NCBI RefSeq assembly: GCF_048773025.1
Contig: NC_133545.1
Span: 12,790,001-12,854,000, forward strand
Source: Camelus bactrianus
Taxonomy: Eukaryota; Chordata; Mammalia; Artiodactyla; Camelidae
Direction of reading: 5' to 3'
DNA length: 64,000 bases
Shown in pieces: positions 32,425 to 44,262 of the stretch. The notes under the pieces were generated by a model, which ran no database searches, was not told where the DNA came from, and saw only the letters and a program-made list of their open reading frames with translations. How positions within the stretch are numbered: the first letter of the stretch is position 1; every line of letters begins with the position of its first letter. A program made the position numbers and the translations under genes.

Positions 32425-33285
32425 CTGTTCATTCAGCACCTATGGGGGCCAGGCTCTGTGCTGAGTTTACAAACAGCAGTTGAAACACAGAAGAAGTACC
32501 AGACCCTGGAGAGAGACAGACAATAAACAGGTAGACAAATACACAAGTAATTGCAAGTTGAGACCAGTGCTGTGAAGGTGATGACCACGGGGCTGGGCTG
32601 GGAGTAACTGGTTAGAGAGTGGCAGGGCACACCTGTCGGAGGAGGAAAGTTTGAGCTGAGAGGTCAGGTGAGGAGGAGACGAGAGAGCCGTGGGTGAAGA
32701 CTTCAGGCCAAAAAGGGTGACAGGATAAAAGGCTCCAGGGTGGGGAAGAACTTCCCATGATGTGGGAACTGGAAAGAGGCCAGAGCGGCTGGGGACCAGC
32801 TGGAGGAGCGGCTGGGAGGAGGTGGTGACATACACAGAAGCCAGACAGCACAGAGGCACGGTGAGAAGCTTGGGCCTCATTTTATGTGCCACTTAGCGTT
32901 GACTACTTCCGTATTCTGTTTGCTTGTTCTGGCTGCTCGTGAACGGGAGGGAAAGCAGGGAGGTCACTTAGAAGACTAGTGTGTTCATCCTGGGAGGAGG
33001 CTTCTCAGACTACAGTAGCAATGGGAGGCAGAAAGAAGTGCATGATTTGAAATCTATTCTAGGGTAGGCTCGGCAGAATTTCTTGGTGGCTTGGATGTGA
33101 AAGGGAGGGGAAGGAGGAGGGACATATGACTCCCAGGTTCCTGTCTTGAGGGAGTGCTGTTCATTGAGATGAAAAGGCTAGGGGAAGATAGGGTATTGTC
33201 GGGAAAATCAAAAGTTGGGTTTTAATCCTGTTAATTTGGAGATGCCTGGGAGACATCTGAGTGGAGCCGTCGAGTCAGAGTGCAA
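32425..33285 (-). mobile_element. L2 LINE fragment (about 0.86 kb)
   Basis: Reverse-complement L2 in order: 'tgttcattcagcacctatgg', 'agacagacaataaacaggta', then at the right 'catatgactcccaggttcct' and 'ggagatgcctgggagacatc'. It spans the 3' UTR back into ORF2. Part of the middle (about 32885-32995) matches poorly. Confidence 0.65.
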
Positions 33286-33299
33286 TCTCGGCTGAAACT

Positions 33300-33490
33300 A
33301 TAAATAATAATGATGATAATGGCAGTACCATTTATGGAGCCCTTACTGTGTGCTAGTTATCACTCTACGAACATCCGCACACGTTAGCTCATTCAATCCT
33401 CATAAACCAGTCTTTGAGTTAAAGCTAATTATTAACCCCATTTTATAGAAGTAGAATCTGAGGCTTGGGATGTATGACTTCAAAGCCCAT
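33300..33490 (+). mobile_element. MIR SINE
   Basis: 'ataatggcagtaccatttat', 'gagcccttactgtgtgctag', 'ctcattcaatcctcataaac' and 'ccattttatagaagtagaat', the plus-strand MIR order. Confidence 0.75.
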
Positions 33491-34203
33491 ATTCTTAATC
33501 AAAAGGTTATATTCAAACATGAAAGGCACCAATACGCAAATGGTAGTTAAATCCAAAGGCAGAGATGAGCTATAGCCCCAAAGAAGAGTAAACCACCCAA
33601 GCACCAAGTACCTTCTAAGCACCTTCCCCTTTCTCTAGCCATTTGCCCTGCCACCCTGTTTGGCTTTCCTACTTAGGTGTCCCCCAGCAGCTGCATCCCA
33701 TCTGGACCTGGTGCCCTGTGCCCCAGCCCAGCCCTTCAGGATTTCCTAGCCTCTCTCATAGTCCATGTCTCCTTTGTCCCAACTGATCAGTACCATACTG
33801 ACATGTTAACAGATCCATGTCTCCTTCTCATAAACCAGAGCTATGCTTTGACAAGTTTCCTCTTAAATAAACAGTGCTTTCAGTCACAGGAGCAACTGTG
33901 GGGGGTGTGAGAGGGTAGCAAGCTGGTGTGGAGGGAGCAAGTTCACCATGGCCAGGGATTCAGAGAGTTGGAAGAACCTCAGATATTACTTAGACCAATG
34001 TATGTATCAGGAAGATGCTCAAGGAAAAAAAATAAGATTCTAAGATGAGATGAATGTGAGAAATGCTAGTATGAGCATCAGTACTTAAGTATATTTACTC
34101 AAGACCCCTCAGAGACTTGAACCTACTGATGTTCGTGATGAATCTCCAAGAGGAGGGTGCAGAGAGCAGCATTTTCTAAGTGCATTTGACCCTAGACCCT
34201 TCT
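33491..34203. other. Unclassified single-copy DNA
   Basis: No gene or repeat was recognised. The right edge (around CCCTTCTT at 34197-34204) may be part of an imperfect target-site duplication of the next L1. Confidence 0.35.
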
Positions 34204-34342
34204 TTTTTTTTTTTTTTCTATCTTATTTATTTCTGTTCTCTTTTTTTTATTGAAATATAGTCAGTTTACAATGTAGAGTTAGTTTCTGGTATATAGCACA
34301 GTGATTCAGGTATATATATACATATATATATATATATACACA

Positions 34343-34420
<78 letters not shown>

Positions 34421-36052
34421 TTTTCACATTCTTTTCATTACAGGCTATTGCAAGGTGTTGAATATACCCTGTGCTATATAGTAGGACTTTGCTGTTTATC
34501 TATTTTATATATAGTAGTTAGTATCTGCAAGTCCCAAACTCCCAATTTATCCCTCTACCCCACCCCCTTCCCCTCTGGTAACCACAAGTTTGTTTTCTAT
34601 GTCTGTGAATCTGTTTCTGTTTTGTAAGTAAATTAATTTGTCTTATTTTTTTAGATTCCACATATAAGTGATATCATATGGTATTTTTCTTTCTCTTTCT
34701 GGATTACTTGACTTAGTATGACAATCTCCAGGTCCACCCATGTTGCTGTGAATAGCATTATTTTATCCTTTTTGTGGCTGAGTAGTATTCCATTAAATAT
34801 ACACCACAACTTCTTTATCCAGTCATCTGTTGATGGACATTTATACTGCGTCCATGTCTTGGCTATTGTAAATAGTGCTGCTGTGAACATTGGGGTACAT
34901 GTATCTTTCCAAATTAGTGTTTCATTTGGATATATGCCCAGGAGTGGGATTGCTGGATCATAGGGTAAGTCTATTTTTAACTTTTTAAGGAATCTCCATA
35001 CTGTTTTCCATAATGACTACCAATTTACATTTCTACCAACAGTGTAGAAGGGTTCCCTTTTCTCCCCACCCTCTCCAGCATTTATTGTTTGTGGACTTTT
35101 GAATGATGGCCATTCTGACTGATGTGTGGTGACATTCTACTGTAGTTTTGACTGCATTTCTCTGATAGTTAGCGATATTGAGCATTTTTCATGTGCCTAT
35201 TGGCCATTTGCATGTCTTCATTGGAGAAATGTTTGTTTAGGTCTTTTGCCCATTTTTTTGATTGGGTTACCTTTATTTGTTGTTGTTATTGAGTTATATG
35301 AGCTGTTTGTATACTCTGGAAGTTAAGCCCTTTTCAGTCACATCATTTGCAAATATTTTCTCCCATTCCGTAGGTTGTCTTTTTGTTTTGTTTATAGTTT
35401 CCCTTGCTGTGCAAAAGTGTATATGTTTAATTAGGCCCAATTTGTTTATTTTTGCTTTTATTTCTATTGCCCAGGCAGACTGCCCTTGGAGAACATCGCT
35501 AAGATTTATGCTGGAGAATGTTTTGCCTATGTTTTCTTCTAAGAGGTTTATAGTGTCTTGTCTTATGTTTAAGTCTTTAAGCCATTTTGAGTTTATTTTT
35601 GTGAATGGTCTGAGGAAGTGTTCTAACTTCATTGGTTTACATGTACCTGTCTGGCTTTCCCAGCACCATTTGCTGAAGAGGCTGTCTTTTCTCCATTGTA
35701 ATGGCAAGATGAATTGACCATAGTCATGTGATTTTATTTCTGGGCTCTCTATTCTGATCCATTGATCCACATGCCTGTCTTTGTGCCAATACCATGCTGT
35801 TTTGATTACTGAAGCTCTGTAGTATTGTCTGAAATCAGGGAGGGTTATTCCTCCAGCTTCATCCTTTTTCTTCAGCATTGCTTTGGTGATTCAGGGTCTT
35901 TTGTTATTCCATATAAATTTTAGGATTATTTGTTCTAGTTCTGTGAAAAATAGTCCTGGGTAATTTCATAGGGATTGCATTAAATCTGTAGATTGCTTTG
36001 CATAATATGGCCATTTTAACAATATTAATTCTTCCAATCCAAGAGCATGGGA
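34204..36052 (-). mobile_element. 5'-truncated L1 (GTTAGTTT class, about 1.85 kb)
   Basis: Minus-oriented L1, the longest artiodactyl-type copy here. Left end: T run, 'gtcagtttacaatgtagagt', 'tagtttctggtatatagcac', then a TA microsatellite. Minus-strand translation at 35294-35878 (194 codons) is ORF2 C-terminal half: PDFRQYYRASVIKTAWYWHK, then TINLLEENIGKTFSSINLSD. 34651-34890 is the ORF2 end. ORF2 is broken and the reverse transcriptase core is missing. Target duplication is only approximate (AGA-CCCTTCTT left, AGAATCCTTCTT right). Confidence 0.9.
34310..34418. repeat. (TA)n microsatellite with TATACA interruptions
   Basis: About 110 bp of alternating TA, interrupted by CA units. It lies in the L1 3' UTR where other copies have only a few TA pairs, so it is an expansion after insertion. 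Likely length-variable. Confidence 0.95.
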
Positions 36053-36129
36053 ACCACAGAATCCTTCTTAAGGGACATTTATTAATACATCCTGGATGTA
36101 GTGTTCTTAGGAACGCGTTTGAAGAAATG

Positions 36130-36260
36130 TTGACCAAGCCCAGCTCTTATTGACAGAGGAATAAACAGAAACCCAGAAAGGGAAAGCGACTGGTACAAAG
36201 TCCCTTAGCTGCCTGGTAAAAGAACCCAGGTCCCTTATCTCTCTTTTCAGGCTTTGCATC
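36130..36260 (+). mobile_element. MIR-like 3' fragment
   Basis: 'aacccagaaagggaaagcga' and 'cctggtaaaagaacccaggt' resemble the MIR 3' half. Weak. Confidence 0.35.
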
Positions 36261-36394
36261 TAGAATATTGTCCTCCTGTCCCACCGTGGACATATGGGCC
36301 TGCCACAGGCCCTGCCCGGTTCACGGAGACGGCTTTGAATGTTGGTGACCAGCTCAGAGATGTCCTGAGGGGTTGCCACCTCCCCTGGTGACAT

Positions 36395-36735
36395 CGAGTT
36401 CACTCATTTATTCCTCTGACTAATCTTTCTGGGGCCCTTCCTATGTGACTTGTGATTTGTGGAAGCTGTAAATGCCATGGAGAGATTCTAACCCCACCCC
36501 CTTTCTACACTCGCCTCACAGCAGAGATAATACTCAGTGAATTGTAGACAGTAAATTAACCAGGTTGGAGCAGAAGGGTCAAATATGAGAGATATTAAGG
36601 CTTTTCATCGGGAGAGTAACGTGATTAAGGATGTATTACAATTTCTATGTCTCGGACGCAGTGCAGGGACCTGCTGGCGGGGATTTTTCCAGGATGAGGA
36701 GCAGACTGTTGCCATGATATTTACCATAATTAAGT
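36395..36735 (-). mobile_element. L2 fragment, diverged
   Basis: 'tcactcatttattcctctga' then 'gagagtaacgtgattaagg', in reverse-complement L2 order. Confidence 0.45.
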
Positions 36736-36769
36736 ATTAGGCCTTTAAGTATTCTCTAGTTATTTTCTT

Positions 36770-37225
36770 TTTAATAGATATCTAATAAAAACAACCAACT
36801 CTACAGAACTGTATAGAAAATATCCCATAATCCCAGCTCCCAGAGACATACTCTGTTAACCAATTAGCGTAAATCCTCCCCTATCTTTTTCTGCACACAT
36901 GCAAACACAGGTATAGTTTTAGTTTTTATGAAAACAAGATCATGGTATCCATGCCATTCTGCAGCTGGCCTTTTTCATTCACTGGATCATGAATGTCTCT
37001 CCACATTCAGACCCAGAGATACACATCATCTGCTTCTTGGGATCCCCTTGGATGGATGTGTCATTGATTCCGCCCATCCTCCTTTGAATGGCATTCAAGC
37101 TGTTTTCAAGTTTTCCCAGCTACAAACGAGGCTGCAGTGAACATCCTTACACGTATCAGTACAGCCTCTCATGAGGAGATCCCAGGCAGCATTCTGAGAA
37201 GCAGAATTTCAGAAATGCTAGTAGG
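36770..37225 (-). mobile_element. Ancient L1ME-type 3' fragment
   Basis: 'aatatcccataatcccagct', 'gaaaacaagatcatggtatc', 'acaaacgaggctgcagtga' and 'agaagcagaatttcagaaat' follow the reverse-complement L1ME 3' order. Diverged. Confidence 0.6.
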
Positions 37226-37667
37226 TGCTGCCTGCTGTAAAGGCCATCAGTTTCCCTCCCCTGAGCTGTGTATGGAGGTGCCTGTTCGCCCCGCTTGGGT
37301 GGGACACCCCGCAGAGCTTTCCCCTTCTGTCCCAGCCCACTCCAAGTCTCTCTTTTTTTTTCTTTACATCCAGGCAGATGCCTCCTCCAGAGCTGAGTCA
37401 ACTGTTTTGACTTAAGTCGTGTGTTTCTTTTTAAATCTTTCACTCCATAAATTCTGTGGTATTTCCTCCATGTTCCCTATGTTTAAAAACTGCCTGTGCA
37501 GAAGCCTTCCTCCTCCGCCGAAGCTTCCCAGCTGGCCTGCGCTAAGCCCAATGTCTCTGACGGGCTTTGAGGCATCAGAGCGGGTTCCCTCCACCCTGCA
37601 GGACCCCGAGTGAAAGGACAGAGGGGCTTTCTCAGCACCACAGACATTCAAGGACCGTTGACCTGTA
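37226..37667. other. Unclassified single-copy DNA
   Basis: Overlapping short frames on both strands with no protein signature. A T run lies at 37352-37360. No gene was recognised. Confidence 0.35.
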
Positions 37668-37860
37668 ACCTTATCTCAGTTTCATAGCAATCCTGGGAGA
37701 GAGGTGAGCAGGACTTTTCATTCCTGGGTTCCAAGTGCGAAAAACTGGAGCTCAGAGGTGTTATAAGCTTGTCTGAAATCATACATTTCATCCATTCTAG
37801 AGGCCAGGCTCAAACCCCCGTCTTCTGGCTTTAAACCTAGTGTTTCATCCACTAAATCTA
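37668..37860 (+). mobile_element. MIR SINE
   Basis: 'tttcatagcaatcctgggag', 'gaaaaactggagctcagagg', 'caggctcaaacccccgtctt' and 'gtgtttcatccacta', the MIR plus-strand order with the 5' part lost. Confidence 0.7.
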
Positions 37861-38159
37861 AAGCCACATCTTGGTTTAAGTATTCGTAGTTCACACAGCC
37901 AGCGCACGGCTGTGATGTAGTTTATTCCACGTTTCCGCCCCCGGGGTGCAGAGTTGCTGCATTAAGAAGATAGAGGGTCGGCGTGTGCCTGTGGGCAGCT
38001 TTATCTCCTTGCAGAAGATTCTAGGGCCCCTTTGGGAAGGCTGGAAACCTCAGCTAGCCCCAGTTCAGCCCAGCCTCCTCTGCATCACCAAGGGCCCGAG
38101 GGACGCCCTGTCCAGGCTCCGAGGACATGGGGTCAGGCTAGGAGGCTCGTCCACTCTTC

Positions 38160-39060
38160 ATTCCTTCAGTCAACACACACATATTGGGCCATTGCTAGGC
38201 ACCAGGCACCAGGAATGGGATCTCAGTGTCTAAGACCCTGGTCTTGCCACCAAGGAGCTCAGGGTAGGGAAGCAGACACGTAAACACCTATGTGTCATCA
38301 GGGTTATAGGGACTGTGATGTGAATACATACAGGGCACAGAGCAGGCAGAAATAGGAGGAAGGAGACTGGTAAAGAGCTTGAACAAACGACACTTGAGCT
38401 TGGACTGGACAGACGACCTCCCCAAGCAGACCGGAGCAGGACAGGTGTGCTTGGCAGAGCGAGCACAGCTGAGGCTTGCCCGAAGGCAGCGGAAGCTGGG
38501 CTGAGTGGCGGGGACAGATGCTCGGAGGCCAGGTCATGCAAGGCAGCGTGGACCGTGCCGAGGGGTTTGCACTTTATCCCAGGGTCAGTGGGAAGCCAGA
38601 GGAGGACTGAAAATTAAGCAGCAGCATGATCAGATTTCTTAGAAATACCCCTCAGAAGTACAATTGGATGGGTTGTACCTGACATGGGGGGGACCAGGGA
38701 CGAGGCTACTGGTCATCTAGGTAAGGGAGCGTGGTCTGAATATCTCGAACTGGAAATGGGAAAGAGAGGACTGGGTTTTTAGATTACTGGGAGGGCGGAA
38801 TTAACAGTATTTGGTCACTGATTGAGTGTGGTGCTGAAGGAGAGGGGGTTGTTGAAGATAACGCCCCAGTTTCTGGCTCCGTTGATCGAGCCCACAGTGG
38901 TGTCGTACAACACAGTGAGGACTTGGGGGGAAGGAGTAAGTGGAGGGAAGTCACCATGGCTGCAGCTGTGAGCAAGCTGGTGGCCACCTGTGTAAGGATG
39001 CTCAGGAGGCCGCCACACCTGGAGAGGTCAAGCGAAGAATCTGAAATCGAGAAGGAGTTT
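38160..39060 (-). mobile_element. L2 LINE fragment (about 0.9 kb)
   Basis: Reverse-complement L2 from 3' tail to ORF2: 'attccttcagtcaacacaca', 'ctaggcaccaggcaccagga', 'ggccaggtcatgcaaggcag', 'tgggaagccagaggaggact' and 'gcagcatgatcagatttct'. Then 'gataacgccccagtttctgg'. One of the most complete L2 copies here; frames are broken. Confidence 0.75.
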
Positions 39061-39317
39061 TATTTTTGAGAGCCGTCTATCTGCATAGAAAAGGGGCAAA
39101 GCTGTAAGGATAAAATTGCCTACAGAGAACAGGTGGATTGCTGAGAAGAGGGCCACGGACAAAACACTAAGGAGAGCAGCCCTGCACCCGAAGAGGAGAG
39201 AGGAGCCAGAAAAGAGGAGGAAGGATGATCGGAGAGAGCGTGGCAAAGCCGAGCAGCAACGCCAGCCAAGAGACCCAGTGTTAGGGCTGAAGGACATAGC
39301 TTTTTGTTTCCAAAACT

Positions 39318-39500
39318 CCTGGGTTCAAATCCAACCACTTCAGCTCTCCAGCTTGGAAGCTCTTGGGAAGCTATTTAACCTCTTGGAGCCTCAGTTTCTC
39401 ATCTGTAAAGTGGGGATAACTGTACACACTTCCCAGGGCTGTTGCAAGGAAAGTGAGGTGCCCATGTAGCGTGCTTAGCAGAGCCCGGGCACATGGGAGC
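39318..39500 (-). mobile_element. MIR SINE
   Basis: Minus-strand MIR: 'ctgggttcaaatccaaccac', 'ctatttaacctcttggagcc', 'tcatctgtaaagtggggata' and 'tagcgtgcttagcagagccc'. Confidence 0.85.
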
Positions 39501-39559
39501 CCTTGGACACGTGGTCTGCGATTGTTTCCACCAGAGCCACAGGGGGAGAGTTGCAAGAA

Positions 39560-39670
39560 GCAGGAAATGACAAAGGATGTGAATGGTACAGAAAGGCCAA
39601 GTGAGGTGGTTACCGAAGCGTCTTTGGATTTGGCAATTTCGTCCTTACTGCCACCCTAGAATGGCTTTGA
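39560..39670 (-). mobile_element. L2 reverse-transcriptase fragment
   Basis: 'gccaagtgaggtggttaccg' and 'tttggatttggcaatttcgt' fit the reverse complement of the L2 reverse transcriptase region. May belong to the same L2 as 38160-39060, separated by the MIR. Confidence 0.4.
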
Positions 39671-40169
39671 TGGAGTGCTGGGTGTAGGGAAACTGAACTA
39701 GAGAAAAGGAAATTCTGAAAGGACAGATTCAAACTTCTCTGTCCAACTCTCTGGCCCCGTGGCTGACACATGGGGGAAGACATAGGTGTGGACCGGCTAG
39801 TGTAGAATTTCCAGGTGCCAGTCCTTGCAGGGCCTACGTGAAATGAGAGCATCTCCTGCTTCAGGAGACCTGTGGGACACGGTAGCCATCTGTGTGTGTT
39901 TCCCTCCTGAGATAAGGACAGAACGGTCTCTTCTCTTCAAGGTTGCTATGGAGACATGGATGGGTTTGTAAACAGTTTAAAGGTCTGGGTCACATCTTGA
40001 TTTTTGTATTGGTTATGGGGGTGGGGACCAGATTTTATACATCATTGTACAGCCACACTGCCTGTCATGCTGCAGTCTTACACACTGGCTTGGTTTTAAT
40101 TAACTTCCACAGGCTGATCGCTCTTAAATCTATTCTCTCGAGTTCTTATTCCTGAGTTTTGGACTAATA
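39671..40169. other. Unclassified single-copy DNA
   Basis: No gene or repeat was recognised with confidence. Confidence 0.35.
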
Positions 40170-40460
40170 TAGCCAGCCGCCCACTGGACCTCTTCTCGCA
40201 GATATCCTACAGATGCTACAGACTCGAAATGTCTAGAACTAGACTCATTGTTGCAGCCTCCTTCCCCCATTAACCTCGTCCTCGCCCCGTGTTCCTCATC
40301 TCAATGAATCAGTCATACCTCCGTCCACTCTGCTCCCAAGTCAGGAATTTGGGCTCATCCTTGACTCCTCCTTCTCTCCCAGCCCCCACCTCCCATGTCT
40401 GATTAATTACCAAGCCCTAATGGTTCTGCCTACTAAGTCTTCCCCATTCTGGCCACTGCT
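40170..40460 (+). mobile_element. L2 ORF2 fragment
   Basis: 'ggaatttgggctcatccttg', 'actcctccttctctcccagc' and 'ttaccaagccctaatggttc' are plus-strand L2 wording just before the ORF2 C-terminus. Confidence 0.55.
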
Positions 40461-40464
40461 CCCT

Positions 40465-40620
40465 TCATCCATTCGTTCTTTCATTCATTCCACTTCATCT
40501 CATTCGCTGGGTAAAGACATCGGCGCCTACCTGGCGTTAGGTACTGTTCCAGGCAATGGGAAATACACTGAGGCAGCAAACAAGCCAGGCTTCCGAGCTC
40601 AGAGAGCTTGTATCTGGAGG
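40465..40620 (-). mobile_element. L2 3'-end fragment
   Basis: 'tcattcattccacttcatct', 'gttaggtactgttccaggca' and 'atgggaaatacactgaggca', the reverse complement of an L2 3' end. It abuts an oppositely oriented L2. Confidence 0.55.
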
Positions 40621-40689
40621 GATCCACTCAAATCACAGCACTGTGACCTCTCACTAGATTGTAGCTGTCTCCTAACCACCTCCCCGACT

Positions 40690-40965
40690 CTTGTTCATTC
40701 ATCAGCTTTTACTTGTTGACTTTGTGCTCGTGCCTGCCACTGGGCTGGGCATACCTGGTGAACACAGAGAAGATTAGCATGCCTGGAGACCTTGAGCAAG
40801 GGAGCCGTGAGCCTGGATGGTGTAGAAAGCCAGGTAGGGATCAGAACACCTGAGACCTGGTGGGCCATGTGAAAAGGATACTACTTCCTTCCAAAAGGCG
40901 GGGAGTCATTGGAGGAGGGGCTTTACTCAGGGGAGTGACGTGATGCTGAGTAGGCCACTGGGTCT
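40690..40965 (-). mobile_element. L2 3'-end fragment
   Basis: 'cttgttcattcatcagcttt', 'gtgcctgccactgggctggg' and 'gggagtgacgtgatgctgag', in reverse-complement L2 order. Confidence 0.5.
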
Positions 40966-41745
40966 CATCTGGCTTCATTATTAAAATGAGCGTGGCGCTC
41001 ATCCCATGATAGCCTAAGCTCCCCCTGTCAACACCGTCCAGGTCCCCGGTCCCACGCGGGGGCGCTGAAGCAGCGCTACCATCCAGACCTTGGCTGTCAG
41101 CGTCATTCGAAGTCAGGTTACAGGCTTGTCGACTACAGGCTGCCCTTGATATTGCTAATCAGACCTGGCCCGTCCCGTTTCCTTCACATTTCAGCCTCTC
41201 TGTCAATTTGTGTCACCCATGATCGCAGCTTGTCAGATGTAAGCGCTGTCTAAATTGTCATCGAATCTCTCCTGGCACTCCTTACGGCTGAGTGTGGCTA
41301 CGTGTTGATGATCAGGATAGTTCTGCTCGTGAAGTGGAGCGTCAGCAGATGGCTTGGCTGCCTTAAGGCAAGTCTTGGAGCTTTCAGGCAAGCTAGTGTC
41401 TGGAACAGCCATTTTTCACCTCTTAGTCACTGGGGGGTGGGGAGGGCATTGTGGTGACAGACTACAGGCCCAGAAAGCAGATTCTGGAATCCGCAGTTTG
41501 ACGGCATACTGCAGTGCTATTCCGGGCTAGTGGCGGCACCACGAAGTCCCGGCACAGAGGGGAAAGGGCACTGTGACATACCTACCAGACCCCAAACAGA
41601 GGAATCCCCGAACAGAAGATAATCAGAAGTTTCGGCAGGAGCTGCCTTCAAGGACGTCCATCCTTGGGTAGTAGGACCCCCAGTCCCCAGAACAGCAATA
41701 TAGAAGTAAGAATTGGTTCCTGGGGGGAGAGAGTGGATAGAATAA
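40966..41745. other. Unclassified single-copy DNA
   Basis: No repeat was recognised. Holds the CTCF-like motif at 41052-41066. CpG dinucleotides are slightly more common here (41040-41120, 41510-41560) but do not form an island. Confidence 0.35.
41052..41066 (+). promoter_or_regulatory. Candidate CTCF site
   Basis: CCACGCGGGGGCGCT matches the CTCF core CCACCAGGGGGCGCT at 13 of 15 positions, including the whole GGGGGCGCT half. Plus orientation. Binding is inferred from the motif only. Confidence 0.4.
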
Positions 41746-42115
41746 GTGTCGTAGTAAGGAGCCCCCAGGTCTCAGAGGCTTGACACTGTAACAGTCTGTT
41801 GCTCCCTCAACTAACAGTCCAGAAGCGGGCACTCACTCCGCGGGCAGCCTTCCGTACAGGGATTCCAGGATGCAGGCCCCTTTGATCTTGTGACCCTGCT
41901 CCACCCCCCATATCCTAACCTGCAGATGCTGGATCACCTTCTGGCAAATGAGAGAAAGGAAAAAGGAAAAAGATGGGAGGAAGATTTTCACAAGTCAGGC
42001 CTGGAAGGGGTGTCAACACCCCCACATTTATTTCCTCAGACATGATTCAGACACGGGCCGCACCTGCCTGCAGAGGAGGCCGGGAAATGCAGTGGGCTCA
42101 GGGGGGAGAAAGAAA
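41746..42115 (+). mobile_element. MLT1-type MaLR LTR fossil
   Basis: 'ctcagaggcttgacactgta', 'acagtctgttgctccctcaa', 'cctttgatcttgtgaccctg' and 'gaggccgggaaatgcagtgg' follow an older MLT1 (I/K-like) LTR on the plus strand. Edges are uncertain by tens of bases. A broken fossil. Confidence 0.6.
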
Positions 42116-42559
42116 TAAGGTTGGCGGACACATGGCATTCCTGCCACGGATAGGTCCCGTCCTGGGTGTGCTCTCAACCTGACAACTCCCACGTAGGTAA
42201 CAAGCCGCTAGAACAGGGTGAAGGGAGGCAACTGAAGCCCCCAAAATCCAGAGTCTTATAGTCAGTTCAGGGATCAGGGAAAAAGAAGAACTAGACTTCA
42301 CCATGATGGAGTGCTGACATCTGACCAACCTTTCCTAACTCTCCAGGAGGTTCCCTATTTCCTGTAGCCTCTAGCTGGGGTTCTGTTCTAAGTTCACTTC
42401 CAGGAGCCTCCTGCAGCTCCATGAAGCCACTGGTGCCATGCACCCATGTGCGATGCTCGTCTAGACCCAACTACACGAGACTAGTCCACACAACTAGACC
42501 TGCTTAGACTGCAGTGCTACGTGAGTCAAGCCTCAATTCTCCACACCCCAGTGAACCAT
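42116..42559. other. Unclassified single-copy DNA
   Basis: No gene or repeat was recognised. Confidence 0.35.
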
Positions 42560-43040
42560 GTGAATCAAAAATATTTGCTCTGCCTGAAGAAGTCACCTTA
42601 CACCCGGAACATTTTGTCAAGCCCCTGTCTTTACTGGTCTAGCTCCCTCCCTGGCTGCGCTGGTCTGTGTATGGAGGTCCCAGCCCGCCTTTTACCTGTG
42701 CCCACCTGAGTTATGACAAGCCCTGTGTCATCCTGTATCCTCCCTCTCCTTTAACAGGCCAGACTCCTTCCTGTGCGTTTTCAGGACTCAGATTAGATGC
42801 CACCTCCTCAAGGAAGTCCTCTGGGATCACCCATGATGATAAGTTGTACTTCTCTTTCCTGCCGTAGCACCCCAAGCTTTCTCCATTGAAGTTGCCTGAC
42901 TAATTGTATGTCTACCCTCTAGATGTAAAAGTTTTAGGAACAGAGACCTTTTCTGATTCAAAAATGTATCCTGAGTGGTGAGGAGAAAGCCCGTCTGTCA
43001 CTCAGTAGGTGTTCATGGAATGTTTGTTGAATGAATAAAG
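42560..43040 (+). mobile_element. L2 3' region
   Basis: Plus-strand L2: 'ggactcagattagatgccac', 'ctcctcaaggaagtcctctg', then 'tcactcagtaggtgttcatg' and the terminal 'aatgtttgttgaatgaata'. A well-preserved 3' end. Confidence 0.75.
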
Positions 43041-43068
43041 GCACTTCTGCCTGTGTTTCAGGTAGCAG

Positions 43069-43080
43069 CCACCAGATGGC
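43069..43080 (+). promoter_or_regulatory. Candidate CTCF site
   Basis: CCACCAGATGGC fits the CTCF core CCASYAGRKGGC at every position. It lies 29 bp beyond the end of an L2. Plus orientation, as are 41052 and 51914. Confidence 0.45.
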
Positions 43081-44262
43081 AATAGTGTTCTTTGGGTCAT
43101 AAAGGTAGGTGGTAATGCTCTTTCTGCAAGGACCCCCGAAATCAACTGAGATTTGTTCCCATAATCCAAGCGCTTGGTTAATTTTCTATAAAATGTATCA
43201 GTTTATTGACATAACCACAAAATAATTTCTCAAGCTAGACTTTCTAATAAAGAGATAACAAAAAGGAAAAAAAAAAAAGGAAGAGGTAAAGAGAAAACAC
43301 CACTGAGTCCTGGGGTCCTTGGTACTGTTCCCCACTTGATCTAAGCGTGGGGCTCTTTAACTCAAAGACCCAAGAGTATCCTTGTGGACTCCTAAGCATT
43401 TGAAGTTTCTGCAGCTGCCCCAGCCTGACACCCTTGTGTCTGCCTGTACCTGTTCCGGGTTCATTGGCTCTAATTTTATTTTCTTATCTTATCAGGGCTT
43501 TACCAGTAGACCAGTTTGGCTGGAGCAGAGGGTTCATGAAGAAGGCTATGAGAGATAAGGTTGGAGCAGTCAGGAGGGGCTGGCGGGAGGAGGCCTCTGG
43601 GTACCAGGATGAGGGTGAACTTTACCCCACACGTAACAGAATAACTGGCAGGGATTCTTGTGGCAGGTGTGTGTGCATGTGTGGATGGCATGAGTGCACG
43701 TGTGTGCAGGAGTGAAAGGGCAGTGGACTGGGGAGGGAGGGACATGTACCAGATGGTGTTGAGAAGGACAAACGGGCACCTAGGAGAAGCCAGAAGCAAG
43801 GGAGACCTGCTGGGAGATGACTGTGGTCCCTAGGAAGTAGGGCTGAGGCACGAGACACGTGGAGAGCAGGGCTGGTGGGTGTCTGGGTGGATTCAGGAGA
43901 TGCTCTGTAGGTAGAAGAACTGGAGGATTTGACTGGGAAGGGGAGCAAGAGAAGAGGGCCTAGGAAGGAGCCCCACTGTTGGGCTACACCCTGACTTTGT
44001 GCAAATTAGAAAAAGGCACACCTTCTCCAGGACACTTTGCTTCTGCCTGCTGGAAAATTGTCTTGTCTACCAAGCTCCCAGGTGACTGGCGCCCCAGGAC
44101 TGTTGGTCTGTACCCACCGTCTCCACAAAGGCCTGCGAGGCAGACTCCAAGGTCCCAAGCCTGGATGAGGGAAACAGGGCAGGTGTTTCTGGGAGAAATG
44201 GGGAAGACGGGGCAAAGCTGTTTTTAAGGGAAGGATCATCTCGAGTTTCATGCCTTTCGAGG
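43081..44262. other. Unclassified single-copy DNA
   Basis: An A run lies at 43267-43278. Around 43660-43720 there is TG-rich low-complexity DNA. Overlapping short frames have no protein signature. Confidence 0.35.

Noticed and set aside
34301-34627. Plus-strand 108-codon frame rich in YI repeats
   Set aside because: Produced by the TA microsatellite in an L1.
35294-35878. 194-codon frame, longest in the window
   Set aside because: It is the C-terminal half of L1 ORF2, not a host gene.
41040-41120. Possible CpG island
   Set aside because: Only a handful of CpGs over less than 100 bp, far below island length.
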